Both the position numbers and the translations under genes were made by a program. A DNA stretch of 64,000 bases, taken from contig OY282609.1 in NCBI GenBank assembly GCA_958298945.1, positions 27,625,212 to 27,689,211 of the forward strand, in the 5' to 3' direction. How positions within the stretch are numbered: position 1 is the stretch's first letter; every line of letters starts with the position of its first letter. This DNA is from Atherix ibis. Lineage: Eukaryota > Arthropoda > Insecta > Diptera > Athericidae. Positions 22,601-34,700 of the stretch are shown piece after piece. The notes below the pieces were generated by a model. It worked only from the letters and a program-made list of their open reading frames with translations. It was not told the DNA's origin and searched no databases.

Positions 22601-25594
22601 CGATCATTTTTTAAAAACCCATTAACGGAATCATTTGAACATTATTTATCCTTTATATTTAAAAAAATATGAATATATGTGTATGTTAAAATTTCTCCTT
22701 TTTTTTAAAAAAAAACATATTTCAAAAATAAAAACCCACAAAAATTTAAAAAATTCAAAAGTCCTTAATTTTAGCTAGCAAATTAATGATTAAATAATTC
22801 ACACAAAAAATACTGGAAATTACAGAAAAGTGTAAGATAACACATTAAAATTGGAATGGATTCAAAATTAGGAAAAGAAAGAGACACAGAACGAAGAGAA
22901 GGGCAATAACAGAGAATTTGAATATTATTTATATTATACGATTACTGTGCATTGCATATGCACGCATCCATCCACCTACACAAGCACACATAATAATAAT
23001 AATGAGAATAATAATAAATATCGTCCATAAACGATCGTTCTCACTGTTTCTCTTTTATCGTTCTCTCTTTCTCACTGTTTCTCCAGCATTTGTTATCCAT
23101 TCTTCTATTGTTCCGTTTATACGATTCTTGTTATTACTCGTATTTTGCATCTTTATCGTTTTCTTGGTTTCGCTAATCTTTCTGCTTGCCTCTTTATCTA
23201 ACTTTCAATATCAAAACTGTTCTAAATACACACATGCACCTGGGCTAGCCTTTACGTACATACATCCCCGCGCCTTCCACATGACGAATCTTTATTTTCC
23301 TCTCATTCATCGTGTGTGTGTGTGTGTGTTAATATGTACATTATGAGCCCAAGTCCAGTTCACATCACAATGTGGCTTATTTGTTAAATGGGATTTTATT
23401 GGTAAATTGCGTTTAATAAGAAAAACGACGTTTAATTTCAAGTGCTCGCGCTCTACTCCAATTTGAAAGAAAACTTTTCGTATTCAAAATGTACAGGCAC
23501 TTTTGCGAATGTGAATTATTGTTATGATTTTCAGAGGAGATTTCCTAACCAACCGACCATCGTTCTTATGTTTTTATTATTGTTATTATTAGTATTAATG
23601 CAATTTTTTTCCATTAATAACATTTGGACAGAAACACTCTATCTTTTTTAAATTAATACTGTTTTTTTTTTTTTGGATTGTTACACAACATATTGCACAA
23701 CAAAAACTATGTTCGAAAGTTGGGAAAAATATTCTAAAAAAATTCTCATAAAAATTCGCAATTATCAAAAAGAAGACCTTTTTTTCTATTAAGTTTAAAA
23801 ACTAACTTACAACAAAATTGAAAATTATTTAAATTAAAATTGAAAAAAATAAATTTTTTTTGTTTAAAAACCACTTTCAAAATTCTCTTTTTCAAATGAA
23901 TAAATCAGGACTTTTACGATAGAAATTGTATTTTTTTTAATTAAAAAAATGAAAATGTTTAAGTTAAAAAACTGATCATGGAAAATTTTAGTAAAAATAA
24001 ACACTGCAAAATTAAAAAAAAAAAATTTAAGAAAATTTAAAAATTTTTTTCGAAAGAAAATTTGGAATTAAGAAAAACTAACCCGAAAGTTTTTCATATA
24101 AAAATTTGGAATATTTACAGAAAAAATTAGAAAACTTCAAATAAAAATTAAAAAATTAATAACAGAAAAAAATTAAAAATTTTTACTATTTTTTTTTTAA
24201 TTTTTAAGGAGAATATCAAAAAGTTTTGAAGAAAAAGAAAATTTGGGAAAAAAATTAATTAAAAATACAATAATTTTTTGGTAAAAAAAAAACCAGAAAA
24301 TTAGGAGAAATTGAGAATTATTTGAGAAAAAAATCGGAAAAATCTTAAAATAAAAAATGGAATACAAATTTAGAAAAAAATTCATAACAAAAAAAAATTA
24401 AGGAAATTTTTTAATGAAAAAACCAGAAAGTTTATAAGTTAAAAATTTGGAATTTTTTTTTTATATAAAAATTCAGGAAAATTTTAATATAATAGCTGAG
24501 AATATTTTAGGGAAAAAATGAACGAAATTTCCATAAAGAAATGTGGTAGTAAAAATAAATGACCAATTTTTTAAGGGAAAACTAGAAATTCGGAAAAATT
24601 ATAGAAATTACCAAATATTTTATTGCCGAAAATTTGTAATTTTGTAAAAAAATTTCCCGAATGTTTAAGATAAAATTGAGTTTTTTTTTGCGATCAAAAA
24701 TTGAAAATTCTTAACAAAATTTATCAAAAAATTGTGGAAAAAAAGCTGCAAATAAATTATTCAGAAATTAAAAAAAAAAAATGAGTTTTGCAAATATTTT
24801 AAAATCAATTTTTACAAAAAAAACTGAATATTTCTTAAGAAATAAATTGGAAATATTTTAAAGAAATTCTCATGAAATGAGAAAAATATTTTTAAAAAAT
24901 TCGTCACTTTAAAAGAGATCTAAAAAAAACAAATTTTCTTAAATATTTTTATAAAAACTTAGGCGGAGTGGAAAGCAGAGGGGGTGGGCTTTGCTGAGAC
25001 AAAATAGTCAAGTGCCTTTATTTTATTACGTTATAATTTTTTTTTTAATTTAATAAAAAAGGAAATTCCAAATAATTATTTTTAATACTTTAAAATTTTG
25101 TATTTGAATTTTTAAGACAACAATTTTTGGAAAGAAAAAATATTCTTTGTTTACAGAAATCTTTATAAAATATAAAAAATAATAAAGAAAAATTTTTTTT
25201 TATTACAATAAAAATGGTTAATAATTTTATTTAAAAAATAGAGGAGGACGATGGGGAGGAATTGATTGCGTTTTCATTAAAAATTTGTAAATATTAAAGA
25301 TTGTCGTTTAACTATTATTACTCATTCAAGATTAGTGATAAGACATTCTAAGTATTTTCTTATCAAAAAAAGGCGGGCAATGTAAAATAGTTTTTGATGA
25401 AAATTAAAGTGTAAAAAAAATTAATTTTCCAGGCACAAATAATAATTTTTATAAAGTCATAGTAACGAAGATTAATTTTTGATTAAGAAGAAGTGAAAGA
25501 GAAAAACAATAAATAAGTGACAATAAATAATAATTGTTGTTTTTTTTATTGGAAAATCGGAAAGTTAACGGAAAGAGTACAAGTACAAACAAAA
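19656..25594. other. Intergenic/5' flank of the MFSD6-like gene
   Basis: Mostly homopolymer-rich AT DNA without genes. Two less AT-rich islands stand out: 20220-20600, and 22860-23360 with many CTCTTT/GTTTCTC motifs on one strand. Either could carry an untranslated first exon or promoter of the downstream gene. Poly-C runs occur near 21541 and 22255. Nothing else is supported. Confidence 0.45.
23312..23329 (+). repeat. (GT)n microsatellite
   Basis: Nine uninterrupted GT units in the 5' flank of the MFSD6-like gene. Confidence 0.9.
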
Positions 25595-25718
25595 ATGGGC
25601 GAAGAAACTACAACGGAAACTAACGAAGAATTATCGAAAGTTGGGAAATTCTATCGCAAACATGGGATCAATTCCAATCTGATCATGTTGAAAATTACCC
25701 TGTTCGTTATGTATGGAG
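25595..25718 (+). CDS. Mfsd6-like: MFSD6-like exon 1
   Basis: Starts MGEETTTETNEELSKVGKFY and runs into the first half of TM1 (LIMLKITLFVMYG). Donor GTAGGC; phase 1. The start is the first Met of an acidic N-terminus; an upstream in-frame region is AT-rich and not conserved-looking. Confidence 0.9.
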
Positions 25719-28700
25719 GTAGGCAATGTCAAATTAATTATTTTTAACAATAAATTTAAGAAGATCTCCAATTGAAGAAATTGTTACTACCCGAAATTGC
25801 ATGATTAAAGGTAAAAAAAGCTGTTTAATTTTTGATAAAAGCTTAAAAAATCCAAAATTGACGAACTTTAATGCTAAGAAGATATTAGTTTGGAGAGTAA
25901 CTCAATTTGGGCGTAAAAGTCAGAAAGCGGCTTCGATTGAAATTTTTCTTTTTAAAATTCTAGAACGTTTATAGTTTTTATTAACTTCGCTAATAAAAAA
26001 TTCATATTAAAATACAAATTCATCAGCCTCATTTTGGCAATAATTAATGTCACCAGCTGGATTCGAACTCAGGACTATTGTCCTAACCGCACACGTCGCA
26101 ATATCGCTAAATCAGGAGAGAAACTGATATCTTAAACAAACTTTTTCAAAAAATCTGTAAAAAAGAATTTTTTTAGGTAACATTTCATTCACTTTTATCG
26201 ACTAGAATGTCCTTAGAAGCCTTTTTCTCCGTTGAAACAAAATATTCTCAATAGAGAACAAAATAAATTTTGATGATCGATATTTTTTGATCAAATTTAC
26301 AGACACAAATCAATCACCTTCTTAGACTCTTGTTGAACAACATTTTCAGTCACTTTTTCAAAAACCATTTTTGCTGTTTTTTGTTGAAGAAATTTGCTCA
26401 AATAATGACATTTTGTTGATTGGAAAATGTTGCTTAACTTTCATCAACAAACTTAATTATTTATTAAGTTTGTTGATGAAAGTTAAGCAACATTTTTAGT
26501 CAGACTTGTTGAAAAAATACATATTTTGTTGTTGTTGATGAAATTTGCTCAAACTTTGTTGATCGGAATTTTTTGATAACGTTTGTTGACGCAAATATCC
26601 TTCTTAGACTCTTGGTTGAATAAAATTTTAATTTCAATGTCAAACGACATTTTTAATTACGTTTGTTGGAATAATTTTTATTCATTTTAATGACCAAAAT
26701 TCTTAAAGAATGCATTTTTTTGATAAAAATTTTATATCACGTCTGTTGATAAAAGTCTTCTTTTTAGGCACTTGTTGAGCTAAATTTTTTTATTCTTCTG
26801 TCAACAAGCATCTTTTATCTTTATGTTGAGACAATTTTTAAATACATATTTTTGTTCAGCAAATTTGCTGAAAAATTTACCACCTTTTGTTGATAGGAAT
26901 TTTTTAGCAAGTTTGTTAATGCAAATCTCCCAATAATTGTAAGTAAAAAATTACGTGATTTTCAAAAGGTAAAAAAAAGTGATTCGGTTGTTATAGTATA
27001 CAAAAAAAAATACTTAGTCTATTCTTGGGTGTTGGGCAGAACGGGAAGGTTTTAAAATTGGGATAAAATTAAAATTTTCATAAACGTTAAGTTCCGCAGG
27101 CTTTATACGCAGATTTCGGGGGCGGGGTGTTCAAAGTTCTTAGAATCATGCCGAATATATAGGGGATAATAGAGACATCCGGTGGTGTTAGGTTCTAAAC
27201 ATATAGGGGATAATGGAGACATCTGGAGGAAGAAGATGAAAAAGAGGAAAAAATGGTTAAAATTGAAGAAAAATTACAAAAAAAACTAAAGAAAAGTTAA
27301 CGAAATAGGATTTGATAGGTGAAGGACACTTTCAATATTATTGATTGCTTAGAATTTCTGTATTTTCTGTAGAGCAGCTAAGTCATAAAATATATTTTTT
27401 TAGTAAAACTCGTTTTAAAAGACCATTTATTGGCCAAAATTCGTCAACCAACAACAAATAGGGCTATAAAAGTTAAATTTTCCAAGATTTTCTATTGAAA
27501 TATTTCAAAATTAATAACATTTTTTTTAGACAACTTGGTTTTTTTTAGAGGATAAATTTGAAAAATCTAAATTTTTATTACACAAATTAAACTGTTTGTA
27601 AATAAAAATATTGATTTTTTCTAATTTCTTAAATTTACTCATTTTTGTTTTAAAAAAAATTAAAATTTATATTTTTAAATTTAAAGCTGTTTTTTTTTTG
27701 ACATCAAAAATATTGTGAAACATTTTGAATCTAAAATCTTAAAATTACATAAATTTTGTTGAAATTTATGCAATTTTAAGTTTTTATGTTTGAAAAATTT
27801 CGTTTTTCTCTATTAATTAAAAATTTAACTTTTGTTATACTTTTTCTTCTTTTTTTAAAATTTATAACTTTAAGCTTTAGTCTAATAAGATTTCCACCTT
27901 CTTTGTAAAGTTTCATCCCCAAAAATAAATAGGATTATTTTATTTATTTCGGTTTTTATTAAAAAAATACTCTTTTTAGTTAGATCTAGCTAAGACCAGG
28001 CGAGCGTTGCTATGACCCCCACCCCCTCCCACCAAAATAAAACCTTATGGGTTTTTATTTTTAGTTAAAAAATAATTTATTACAATGCAAGTGGGTATCA
28101 TTATTTTTTAGTAGAAACTGAAGTGGCTAGAAATCGATGGACAAATTGGCGGGAGTCATGTATACCTGAATTATACCTGTATAAATTTGCAATTGGGTGA
28201 GGGAATATAAATAAATAAATAAAGGTCATATAAGACTTTGAAACCGTAAAAACTTGAATATACTAGGTATATAAGCTTAAATCCGCGGTTTTTTAGTCAA
28301 AGATGTTTTTTTCATAGAAAGCAAAAACAAATTTATTCAAAGTACTTGCCCTCGCTAGCTACACATTTTTCACATCTCTCGGGAAATTTGTGGATACCAC
28401 GCCAAAAAAATTCCTTCTCTTTCGAGGCAAACCTCTCGTCAAGCCATTTTCGGACGTCTTTGTAAGAATGGAAGTGCTGCTTAGCGAGCGCGTGGCCCAT
28501 CGACGAAAACAGGTGATAGTCGGAAGAAGCCAGGTCTGGTGAATAAGAGGGGTGGGGTAGCACCTCTCAGGTGAGTGTCTCCAAGTAGTTTCGGACCATT
28601 TTTGACGTGTACGATGGTGCGTTGTCATGGAGGAAAATCAGCTTTTCATGTCTCTGTTGATAATCCGTTCTTTTTTCACGCAGAGCACGGTGCAATTTGA

Positions 28701-31700
28701 TCAGTTGTTGGTGGTAGCGGTGTGCATTGACAGTTTCACCAGGTTTCAACATCTCATAGTAGACGATACCCTGCTGATCCCACCAAACGCACAGCATGGT
28801 CTTCCGTCCGAAGCGATTTGGTCTTGGTGAAGATGTTGATGGTTGGCCGGGATACACAACCCACAATTTGTTGCGTTTAAGATTCTCGAAATATATCCAC
28901 TTTTCATCGCCTATCAAAATCCGATGCAGGAACGACTTTCTTTTTTGTCTGGCGAGCAAGATTTCGCATGTGTTTTGGCGTCGCTCCATCTGTCTATCGT
29001 TCAATTCATGCAACACCCATTTTCCGATCTTTTCAATCTTCCCCATGTCACGCAGGCGCATAGAAATAGCTGGTTGAGTAACACCCAATTGCTCCGCGAG
29101 CATTTGTTGCGATTGGGTATCGTCTTCATCCAAAAGAGCCTGCAATTGATGGTCCTCAACCTTTCTAGGACGATTTTCACGCTTCTTGTCTCACAAGTCA
29201 AAATTGCCGTCTTTGAACCGACGAAACCAATCGTCCAAAAAAAACGAGGCAAATACAAAAAAGTTGAGGTAAATACAATAAAAAAACGATAAACAAGTGT
29301 TTATAATGCAAACAAGCGTAAAAACTTCAATTAAAAAATTCAAAGAAACAAATATTTTCTTAAATAGTTGAACTACAGATGCCATTTTGGACACTTTTTT
29401 TTTTTAAAATTAAAAAAAGGACACATTTTATCAACTATCGGACACGGACCAGATCGCATACACGAAATTCGCCGACAACACAATTTTTTACGGAAGTCCA
29501 TAATTATTACCGAAAGTCTTTTAACTTTTAAGTGGCTCATTATAAATAGTTTATTGTCTATTTTATTTTGCTAACTCCTGCTCACAGCACCAGCCTCCCA
29601 CCTACCTTGAAGAGGCTCTCCTATCGAGAATTGTGCAATTACTAAGCCATACAAATAAGGTACAATAAATGTGTAAGTGTGCGTGTACATTTCTGTACGA
29701 ATGTGTGCTATCATCATTCAGTACTGGATCATTTCCATTAATAATAATAATATTCGGCTTACGACAAAGTGTACTTTTAGTGACATGCTCGCATAATAGT
29801 CGTCTTAATTAGTGGACATTATCATCAGCGACTAACAAAATTAGTACGTACACTAAAATTGTGCGATGGTTTTTAACACTGAACTTCACTTTCTTGGGAC
29901 TTGATTGGCTTTTTACTGGCAGCACAACAGAATTTACTATAATTTGCGGCCAGAAGATGCGGAAGTTCTAATAAATGACATAACCTTGTCGTCGTAGAAT
30001 AATTCGTGAGAGAGAGACAGAGAGACAGAGGTGTGGAGGAGCAGACAAGGAAAGAGAAATATCAAAATTAGAGAAAGATAGAAAAAAAGTGTACACTGTA
30101 ATTTGTGAGATAAAAAGCGACCAAAAAAAAGAACACTTCAAATTAACTTATTTAAATTGCGGCAAAGTTTTTTTTTTAATAAATAACAAATAAACTTTAT
30201 GCAAAAATTTTAATTTTCCGAAAAACTAACTCTTTGAGCTTCAAAAATATTTGATTTAAAATTAAAAATTTTGCTTTTCAGAGAGAATAAAATGTTTCCC
30301 ATTTTGACGTGAAAATTTGGTTTTTTCCCTTTTTTATAAAAGCAAAACTCTCTTTGCAAGGTCAACCAATTTCCATCTTAAGAACAAAAAAGTCGACAAA
30401 ATTCTTCCTTTTTGGAATAATCTTTTTAAATGGGAATTAAATTTTTTCTTATTTTCTTTTTTTAAGGAAAAGAAAATTTCCTCCTTTCATTAAAATAGGA
30501 AAAAAATCAATTTTCTGAGACGGTAAAAGTTATCTACTTCTTTTTGAGAGAGTAGTAAAATTACAATAATTGTGATTTAACGAAGAAAAACTCTTTTTTT
30601 TTATAAAAAAATAAAAAAAATATATAACCAAATATAGGAGACAGTAAGCAACCTTATCTCCTGTCAGGAGATCATCTTTTGTGATATGATAAGGTGATAA
30701 TTGACGTTTAGCGAGGAAGATATTCTTTCTGAAAACGTAACATAAAAATAAGGGTGACCAAAAAATGGAACTTATTGCAAGAAGCTTTTAAAAAATTATA
30801 ATAATTATGAAAGTAATTTTTTTCTATTTATAACTTTATGGGAAATCCCCATCCTTAAAATATTAGAATTATTTATAAAAAATTATAAACAAAAATTTCT
30901 CTAAATATTATAAGTACCTCCCCCCCCCCCCGCCATCCCTTCCCAGTTTTCTAAGATAATTTTTAAAAGAATTTTCTTCCTCACTGATACCAAAATTATC
31001 TACCCTTCCCCGACTCCACCATCCGCATATGGAATTTTTTCTTACAAATACAAAATCTTTCCATTGACTACTTGAAATGACATTTTTGCAATTTTCTTCG
31101 AAATTCCAAAGAAACTGCGGTAATTTTCCAGTTAATGGAAATAATATTTAAAAAAAATTGTAAACAGTAAATAAATAAAAGCTAAAAATAAATATTAACA
31201 AAGTGGTCTTATGTAAATAAGTACTTGATTGTGGAGAATGCGAATGCATTTGGCTTATAATCATCTGCATTCACGGTATTTCCGATAAGATAAGAATGGA
31301 GCAAATCCTCGCCCTGAGATGACATCAAAATCTCTCAGATTTCTACCTTTTTACGAAAATGTGAGACTCTCGGCAATGTTACTTTGCTCGTTTTGTTATT
31401 GTAGCCGCCAATCTTGTAGCATGACAAATATTATAAATAATGTCTGCTGAGCTAAAATCTGATACATTAACCCCCTTCCTCATCCTATTCCAATGATGGA
31501 ATTTATTTTGAATGCAAAGAGAAAAAAATACAAAAATTTTGTGTTGTTGGAATTTTATTCCAAAATTTTCCAACTCATTCGAAGTATGAAAAGCTTTTCT
31601 TCTGATCCACTAGGCGTAGAGGCTTACGCTATGATAGGAAAATATTCTAAGAACCCGACTGCCTTCCAAACATCATCCCATACAGAACACAGTAAACTTT

Positions 31701-34700
31701 TTTTTGCATTTACAAAAGTCAGCTTGTGGGCTACTTGATAAAATCATCGTGAATATGGGCTTTCGTAAAATTGAAAAGTTATTTCCGTTATACAAAAAGT
31801 TATGTTTGTATTCGAATCGAAACTATTAAAGAGACAACCAAATTGCTTAAAAAAACAAGGATTGCCCTATTAATAAGCCTCCTCCCCTCTTGCCAGCCCT
31901 CGATGAGAATCGAGTACAAATTTCAGTACAAAATTTCTACAAAAAAACCATTATAAAATACTTATTTTTATGCATTTTTTAAAGGATTTTCTTTTCAAAT
32001 TAAGTTCCGAAGGTGAAAAAGATCAAAAATATTAAAAAAAATTGAAATGCACAAAAAGTAACAAAGATCCCCTTCCCTCTCCCCTCAGTATCCTGTAGAA
32101 AATTTTACTATGTTTAAAATCAGAACAACAATTAATTAAAAAAGAACTGCTATTCTTCCGGTAAAAATGTTTTCCCAATTTGGGGGAACAGTGGGGAATT
32201 TTCCAAAAACCTTGTTTAAAATCAGAAAATGCACCGCTACTGCTCCATAACAAATAAATATTGGATCTTAGATGCTTAGGAATCCGTCAGAAACTGCATT
32301 GGTTCTATAAGAGAAATTGTCTATTCTGGGGGCAAAAAAAGGTTTCCAACCCTGACGATCTTCAGTAAAAAATTCTATTAAAAAAAAAAATTCCGAACTA
32401 ATTAAGTGGGTGGGGGGGGGGGGTTAGGGTTCTACTGAAGATTCTGTAAACAATCAACCGAAAACTGGTCATTTCAAATAAAAATTAACAAAAAAGAGAC
32501 TTTAAAAGAGCTAAAAATGATCTGTCAATAATACCAAAGAAAACCTTCGAGAACTTCTAAAATCCACCCCTCCTCCCTGCCACCCATTATCCAAGCGATT
32601 CGTTAAAGATTCGCGTAGAGAAGTTTCATTGGAAAAATCAACTTGTCGTAATAGAATCAATTGTGAATTCCAAGCTCCTCTATTAGACGGGAATGGATGG
32701 AGACGTTTCGGTAGAGTGGGTGGCACTGGCTATAATGTATGAGATATAAAAATAAATGCACAAAATCTTCTTGTTGGTGAAATTAATGTTGTTACTACAA
32801 TTCTTACTGATAACTAAGCGATACACCCCTCCATTCCTCATCAGCAATTGTCACTTGTACTGATAAAATGAGGTCTTGCCCAGCACTAGAGAACGACTGT
32901 TTAAAGCGTTTCAATGCCATATTATGTGTTATATCGTAGCTCTTGGAAGGTTGGATTAAAGGGGGGATCCGGGAGTGAAAAGATCTTTGGTTGGATGCCA
33001 AAAGGTGAAGAAGCAGATTGGGAGGGGAATCACTTATCGACCAGACACATATTCGTATACCTGAATTGTTAACAAACGGTCCGTCTATTATTGAGGGTGG
33101 ACGACAGCGGAGAAGTAGACTATCTAATGCTGAAAACCAACATAAACGAAGGTTCTCGTAATATGCACACTGGAGATTTGCGTGCAAAGCTGTCCACCAA
33201 TTTGTTGTCTCGGGTTTCGAGTCACAATCATTTCCAGTAAATCGGTTCGAATTAGAACCCCGGCCACCCTATGTGTACATCCAAACATCAAGAAAAATGA
33301 TCTGCTCTTGTTAGAGAATATGTAAAATTGACAGGTTTTTGGGGCAAATTCTCCCACTACAAACAAATTTTAATTTTGATTTTTCAGATTTTGTTATTGA
33401 AATAGAGTCGCGGCTTGATGGTTTTCTTGTCCAATTTGGTTTTGTTTAATTTTTTCTTACCTAATTGGAAAATTGAGAATTCGAAAAAAGTAAATGTTTG
33501 CCCCTAAAAAGAGTTGGAAAATTTGAGAAGTAAGAATTTGAGGTACGAACATTTTAAGACTAAAATTATTTAAATAATTTAATGAGTAAAAATATTAAGA
33601 AAATTTGAAGCGTGCAAGTTTTTTGAAAATTTGAGGTCTAAACTTATTTTTGCAAATTTTGGTATCAAAAATGTTTAGAAATCTTGATAATTTGAAGTAT
33701 TTGCAAATTTTGTTGAGATTCAATTTGATGACTGAAAATAACTGGAAAAAATATTAATTAAAAATTTTTTCAAACAAAATTAAAAATAATTTTTTTTTTT
33801 GAATATTACAGCAACTTCATCGCTTTTGCCATATTTAACAATTCATATGCAGTCGATTGGCTTAACGGTCGAAGAAATTGCCATAATCTACCTGGCCTTA
33901 CCGTTTACAACATTTCTGAGTCCTCCAATTACAGGTAAACAATATTCTCCATCAAACGTTCATAATTTATAATTTCTTATTAAAAAAATCAAGTAAATTA
34001 TTTTTAAAAATGAGAAAAACCATTTTTGTGAAGAAAAAAAATTAAATTAAATAAAAGCTTTATAATTGACCACTGGCAATACTAAAAATAGAAAGTCTCG
34101 TGAAGAAAATCATCATCACGCCACAAAGCAAAAGTTGATAATAAACTCGAAAATGGCTACTGTTTTGAAGAGGAGCGAGAGAGGTCGCCTGACATATTTC
34201 TCGTCTTCTTGATTTAAATTTACATATTCAAATCAAAAGAAAAAAGCTTGATTTAAATATGAAACTTAAAAATAGATCGTTCAACAAAAAATAAATTTTC
34301 ACCTTTCATAATTTTGATGGATTGTTGTTTTTAAATTATTATTTGTACATATTTGGTTGGTTTGGGGATTAATAAATTTTGAAGCTGGTATCTTGACAAG
34401 AGCTGTCATCGTGACATATTAACAATGTTAGGCGGTGAAGTATGAAGAGGTGAGGAGTAAGCGCAAAGCTTTTGAAAAAATTCCATTCACAGAAGCAATT
34501 TCGTTTGAAAAGAAATAAGACATAAAAATAGTTTTATATTTTTTAAAAAGGGAAATTTGAAAAGGCGGAACTCAAAAGAATAACTTTCCGGTTATAAAGT
34601 GGACCCTAACCATACCATCGAACTCTTCTTCGCTTACTTCTCTCCAAGGAAAAATGCTAAAAAATTATTATTTTTTCTTTTGGCATTACAGAAAATGTTT

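Noticed and set aside
23442..23651. 69-codon plus-strand frame with a hydrophobic end
   Set aside because: AT-driven composition; no splice or promoter context and no conservation evidence.
28627..29292. Plus-strand frames over mariner copy 2
   Set aside because: Antisense shadows of the transposase, which shows its catalytic motifs on the minus strand.
33240..33280. B-box-like GGTTCGAATTAG
   Set aside because: Does not complete the B-box consensus, and no A box at suitable distance.
32804..33366. 127- and 80-codon minus-strand frames in intron 1
   Set aside because: No recognisable domain, they overlap in different frames, and they lie antisense inside an intron.
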